From: Oscillospiraceae bacterium
Lineage (GTDB): Bacteria > Bacillota_A > Clostridia > Oscillospirales > Oscillospiraceae
DNA length: 35,197 nt
Direction: 5' to 3'
NCBI GenBank assembly: GCA_017398105.1
Contig: JAFQHF010000133.1
Location: 1 to 35,197, forward strand
Shown here: in pieces, positions 33,770 through 35,197 of the stretch
Layout: the number at the start of each line of letters is the position of its first letter
Position numbering within the stretch: the stretch's first letter is position 1
The notes under the pieces: model-generated
Seen by the model: the letters and a program-made list of their open reading frames with translations, nothing else
What the model was told of the DNA's origin: nothing
Database searches by the model: none
Position numbers and translations under genes: made by a program

Positions 33770-34510
33770 TCAAATCAATGCATAAACAGCTGCGGCGCAG
33801 AGTTCTGCAATACTTAAGGAATAACCGGAAATATCACCGTTCATGCCTTCCAGAGACCTGTAAGCCTTCCACAAAGCAATGCTATACCCCACCAGACATC
33901 CCACAAGCACAAAACCATAGTGACCACAGCACAGGAATCCTGCTGTGACAAAAAGGGCCGTCATGGATATCAGAATCACGATATGAGATTTCGGCTTTTT
34001 CTGATCTGCATATTGACTGGTATTCATAGGTTTCAGTGCTGTCACCGCCAGAGCGCTGCAGCAGCGGCTGACGGCAGGCACAAAGAGCAGAATCCGAAAA
34101 TCCGCTTTATCTTTGACAGATGCCATAAATGCAAACTGAGCAAGGAGCAGCAGAGCAATTCCGATCACGGAAAAAGCACCCACATGGGAATCTTTCAGAA
34201 TTTCTCTCCGACGTTCCAGACTGCGATAAGACTTCACCGCGTCCGTCACATCCATATAGCCATCCAGATGAATAAAACCGGTGACCAGATAAGGATAGAC
34301 TGACAGGATCAATCCCTTTACCAGAACCGGCAGATTCAACACATTACTGAGCCAGGCAAGGAGTGCCCAGATCCCACCGATTTCCAATCCAACGATCGGC
34401 AGGAACAGCAGCATCTTATCCCTCGCCTTTTCATCCCAGATATTACCGGGAAAGGGAACAGAACAGAACATACTCTGGCACATGGCAAACGCATGAAAAT
34501 ACGTTTTCAT
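33770..34510 (-). CDS. cobS: Adenosylcobinamide-GDP ribazoletransferase (cobalamin synthase)
   Basis: 246 residues, the usual length. CobS joins AdoCbi-GDP with alpha-ribazole(-phosphate) in the membrane, closing the nucleotide loop. The N-terminus FHAFAMCQSMFCSVPFPG and the acidic motif GFIHLDGYMDVTDA (about 78-91) are family marks. KDSHVGAFSVIGIALLLL follows. About six hydrophobic helices are visible. The ATG overlaps the cobU stop by four bases. Confidence 0.95.
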   Translation of the reverse strand: MKTYFHAFAMCQSMFCSVPFPGNIWDEKARDKMLLFLPIVGLEIGGIWALLAWLSNVLNLPVLVKGLILSVYPYLVTGFIHLDGYMDVTDAVKSYRSLERRREILKDSHVGAFSVIGIALLLLAQFAFMASVKDKADFRILLFVPAVSRCCSALAVTALKPMNTSQYADQKKPKSHIVILISMTALFVTAGFLCCGHYGFVLVGCLVGYSIALWKAYRSLEGMNGDISGYSLSIAELCAAAVYALI

Positions 34511-35052
34511 AGCTGCAATTCCCCCTTATGTACGATGTATTGACCTGCGGATACTTCCACAACCGTGTCACAGACCTGTGCCAGCCGTCGGTCAACATCT
34601 GCAAGGCATCTGCGGTATTTTTCCGTAGATTCCGAATACACTTCCGCATCGGAATAAATGTAGTCACTGACAAAAATTGCATGTCTGACCTTATCTACAA
34701 ATTCCACCAGTTCATCAGCACATCGTTTTGCGGCATCCAGATCCAGTTCGTAGTTTTTTTCTGCCGGAAACAGAGAATTCTGCAGCAAAGCCGTCACGCT
34801 GTCCACCAGAAATGCCCCAGCTGCATCTGCCGTTTCCAGGCAGTCCAGAATGTTTTGGAAGCATTCTACGGTTTCAAAACCCATTCCGTCACGGTCAGCA
34901 ATGTGCCGCCGGATGCGCTCATCGTCTTCTTTTCCGGAGGATATCATGGTAGCAACATAGTAATGTTTTCCGCCATCCGCCAAGGCCACCGTCAGATTCT
35001 GGGCCAGGGTGGATTTTCCGCATTTGGCACCGCCGGAAATAAAGTAGGTCAT
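34507..35052 (-). CDS. cobU: Adenosylcobinamide kinase / AdoCbi-phosphate guanylyltransferase
   Basis: 181 residues, full length. CobU phosphorylates adenosylcobinamide and then attaches GMP. The P-loop GGAKCGKS (7-14) is intact, followed by HYYVATMISSGKEDDERIRRHIADR, the substrate-binding region with the conserved His of RRHIADR. The C-terminal half (FVSDYIYSDAEVYSESTEKYRR) is divergent from the standard VTNEVG...VP segment, which instead appears in the short gene at 33395. ATGA overlap with cobT upstream. Confidence 0.92.
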   Translation of the reverse strand: MTYFISGGAKCGKSTLAQNLTVALADGGKHYYVATMISSGKEDDERIRRHIADRDGMGFETVECFQNILDCLETADAAGAFLVDSVTALLQNSLFPAEKNYELDLDAAKRCADELVEFVDKVRHAIFVSDYIYSDAEVYSESTEKYRRCLADVDRRLAQVCDTVVEVSAGQYIVHKGELQL

Positions 35053-35197
35053 TTTGCTCCCTCCACGGAGAATTTATCACCCTCCCGGATCTCATCCAGG
35101 TAGCCGTCGTCAATACCCGCCTGTTCAAAAGTTGCCATATCGTTGATGATAGCACAGGCTGCGTCCAAAATTTGGAAGGCCAGCGGGCAGCCGCTGC
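35049..35197 (-). CDS. cobT: Nicotinate-nucleotide-dimethylbenzimidazole phosphoribosyltransferase (C-terminal end)
   Basis: Only the last 48 or so residues are in the window. GCPLAFQILDAACAIINDMA and TFEQAGIDDGYLDEI match the C-terminal helix region of CobT, which makes alpha-ribazole phosphate from the lower-ligand base. The frame ends at TGA 35049-35051, overlapping cobU. The gene continues past the right edge. Confidence 0.85.
   Translation of the reverse strand, partial: SGCPLAFQILDAACAIINDMATFEQAGIDDGYLDEIREGDKFSVEGAK

Overview
The window looks like the chromosome of a spore-forming gut member of the Clostridia, most likely an Oscillospiraceae/Ruminococcaceae relative. Support: GC-rich genes with strong GGAGG-type ribosome binding sites, an alaS T-box, Rex, the sporulation pair spoIIGA-sigE, a DUF951 protein, a PadR/DUF2812 pair and a Tn916-type integrase relic. 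The species cannot be fixed from sequence reading alone.

Layout. 1-3150 (+): end of rplJ, rplL, an orphan multi-pass membrane protein and a GH3 (NagZ-like) lipoprotein. 3161-13740 (-): a Mrp/Nbp35 ATPase with its own consensus promoter; then an apparent operon comEC-holA-Toprim/DUF4093 protein-ABC-F factor-small membrane protein; then alaS behind a T-box leader. 13735-18730 (-): a short PaaK-like protein, rex, sigE, spoIIGA, a DUF951 protein and rarA. 18923-20613 (-): DUF2812 membrane protein with its PadR repressor. 20815-23169 (-): two CobW-family GTPases, one with a very large His/Cys metal-binding insert, the other fused to a TIGR03943-like domain. 23454-25920 (-): a decayed Tn916-family int (in-frame amber stop) and xis, then about 1 kb without large genes that holds two promoter-to-terminator units, both probable small RNAs, and two tiny reading frames. 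26011-31408 (-): a five-gene Nik/Opp-type ABC importer, probably for nickel or cobalt, whose last ATPase is fused to a His-rich protein. 31569-32814: a divergent pair, an unknown protein and a P-loop kinase. 32859-35197 (-): the late cobalamin genes cobT-cobU-cobS-short cobU-like-cobC.

Working together. The right third reads as metal and corrinoid physiology: a metal importer next to nucleotide-loop assembly genes. The importer promoter and both promoters of the divergent pair carry the same type of 17-bp ATATCCC...GGC box abutting the -35. This suggests one regulon linking the importer to two proteins not normally tied to it, and it is the best candidate here for an undescribed system. The two ncRNA candidates beside the integrase relic come second.

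Throughout the left two thirds, short palindromic repeats sit between genes. One family is GTAGGGC-type and GC-rich, another has arms of repeated TTGACAG or TTGAAAA words. In two places a repeat supplies the stop codon of the neighbouring gene.
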